From Candidatus Cloacimonetes bacterium HGW-Cloacimonetes-3 (GTDB lineage Bacteria > Cloacimonadota > Cloacimonadia > Cloacimonadales > Cloacimonadaceae): a DNA stretch of 64,000 nt. Location: the NCBI GenBank assembly GCA_002840645.1, contig PHBO01000006.1, positions 87,916 to 151,915 of the forward strand, written 5' to 3'. Under the pieces are notes generated by a model. The model was not told the DNA's origin and did not search any database. It was given only the letters and a program-made list of their open reading frames with translations. This document shows positions 63,955-64,000 of the stretch, in pieces. The number at the start of each line of letters is the position of its first letter. Within the stretch, counting starts at the first letter, position 1. The position numbers and the translations under genes are program-made.

Positions 63955-64000
63955 ATTCCCACAGGATTCCCGGACTTAGTGCGGGAACAGTGCGGGAATC
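63955..64000. repeat. Diverged palindrome with 11-base periodic arms (family member 6, at window edge)
   Basis: ATTCCC occurs at 63955 and 63966, and AGTGCGGGAA at 63978 and 63989, each 11 bases apart. GATTCCCG (63965-63972) and CGGGAATC (63993-64000) pair perfectly. The outer part pairs with several mismatches, and the right end may continue beyond the window. The stretch 63819-63954 is AT-rich, with a TTGACA on the minus strand at 63901-63896, and shows no gene. Confidence 0.75.

Overview
The window looks like chromosomal DNA from a Gram-negative bacterium of the FCB group, most likely Cloacimonadota (WWE1). Several signs point there. Three secreted proteins end in FlgD-like/type-9-style C-terminal domains with the NYPNP-type start, and one is followed directly by a PorV/UPF0164-like outer-membrane protein. 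Glycolysis uses a pyrophosphate-type phosphofructokinase. There is a glutamate dehydrogenase and a 2-hydroxyacyl-CoA dehydratase-like protein, as in amino-acid fermenters. Ribosome-binding sites are GGAGG-like, and several promoters read TTGACA, 16 bp, TATNNT, which is unlike the Bacteroidota promoter. The lineage is an inference; no rRNA gene is present to prove it.

Layout. 1-2151: end of a secreted CTD protein, a PorV-like protein and a lipoprotein. 2224-5062: polysaccharide-export SLBB protein and a BY-kinase/Wzc with a run of 12 tyrosines. 5022-13678: a conserved housekeeping block (ispE, prs, rplY, pth, rpsF, ssb, rpsR, a YybS-like membrane protein, rplI, a membrane protein, a dciA-like gene, rpe, ffh). 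14146-19398: an outer-membrane HEXXH metalloprotease-like protein and a beta-helix CTD protein. 19756-21855: htpG behind a CIRCE-like operator. 21957-22034: tRNA-Pro(GGG). 22180-26779: ABC-F protein, dehydratase-like protein, dGTPase, small protein. 26888-31850: Omp28-like CTD protein, gdhA, PPi-type pfk. 31980-36680: dnaX, a glycosyltransferase, an ACT-like protein, glnS. 37219-37554: a Cys-rich duplicated protein.

37722-49675 is nearly one minus-strand transcription unit: rpsT, mtgA, a DUF2851 protein, a TerB/FHA-like/ABCG fusion protein, a lipoprotein, a DUF6754-like protein, three further membrane proteins, an acyl-CoA/acyl-ACP synthetase and a class II aldolase. Most junctions overlap by 1-8 bases. 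The middle of this unit (40030-47410) is the best candidate for an uncharacterised protein system: an envelope ABC machine with its own cytoplasmic sensing modules and five co-translated membrane or exported partners.

49908-53874 holds queC, ansA and a double-headed glycosyltransferase behind a promoter with a palindrome in its spacer. 54049-63555 is a tight minus-strand unit: lysC, metG, a SpoIID-like gene, hslO, an FG-GAP/UnbV protein and guaD.

The most unexpected DNA-level signal is a family of intergenic palindromes at 5852, 13868, 25116, 36893, 49791 and 63955. Their arms are built from short motifs repeated exactly every 11 bases. The primary sequence differs between most members, but the 11-base period and the hairpin design are constant. 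A 22-base tandem array with its own hairpin lies at 63607-63818 upstream of lysC.
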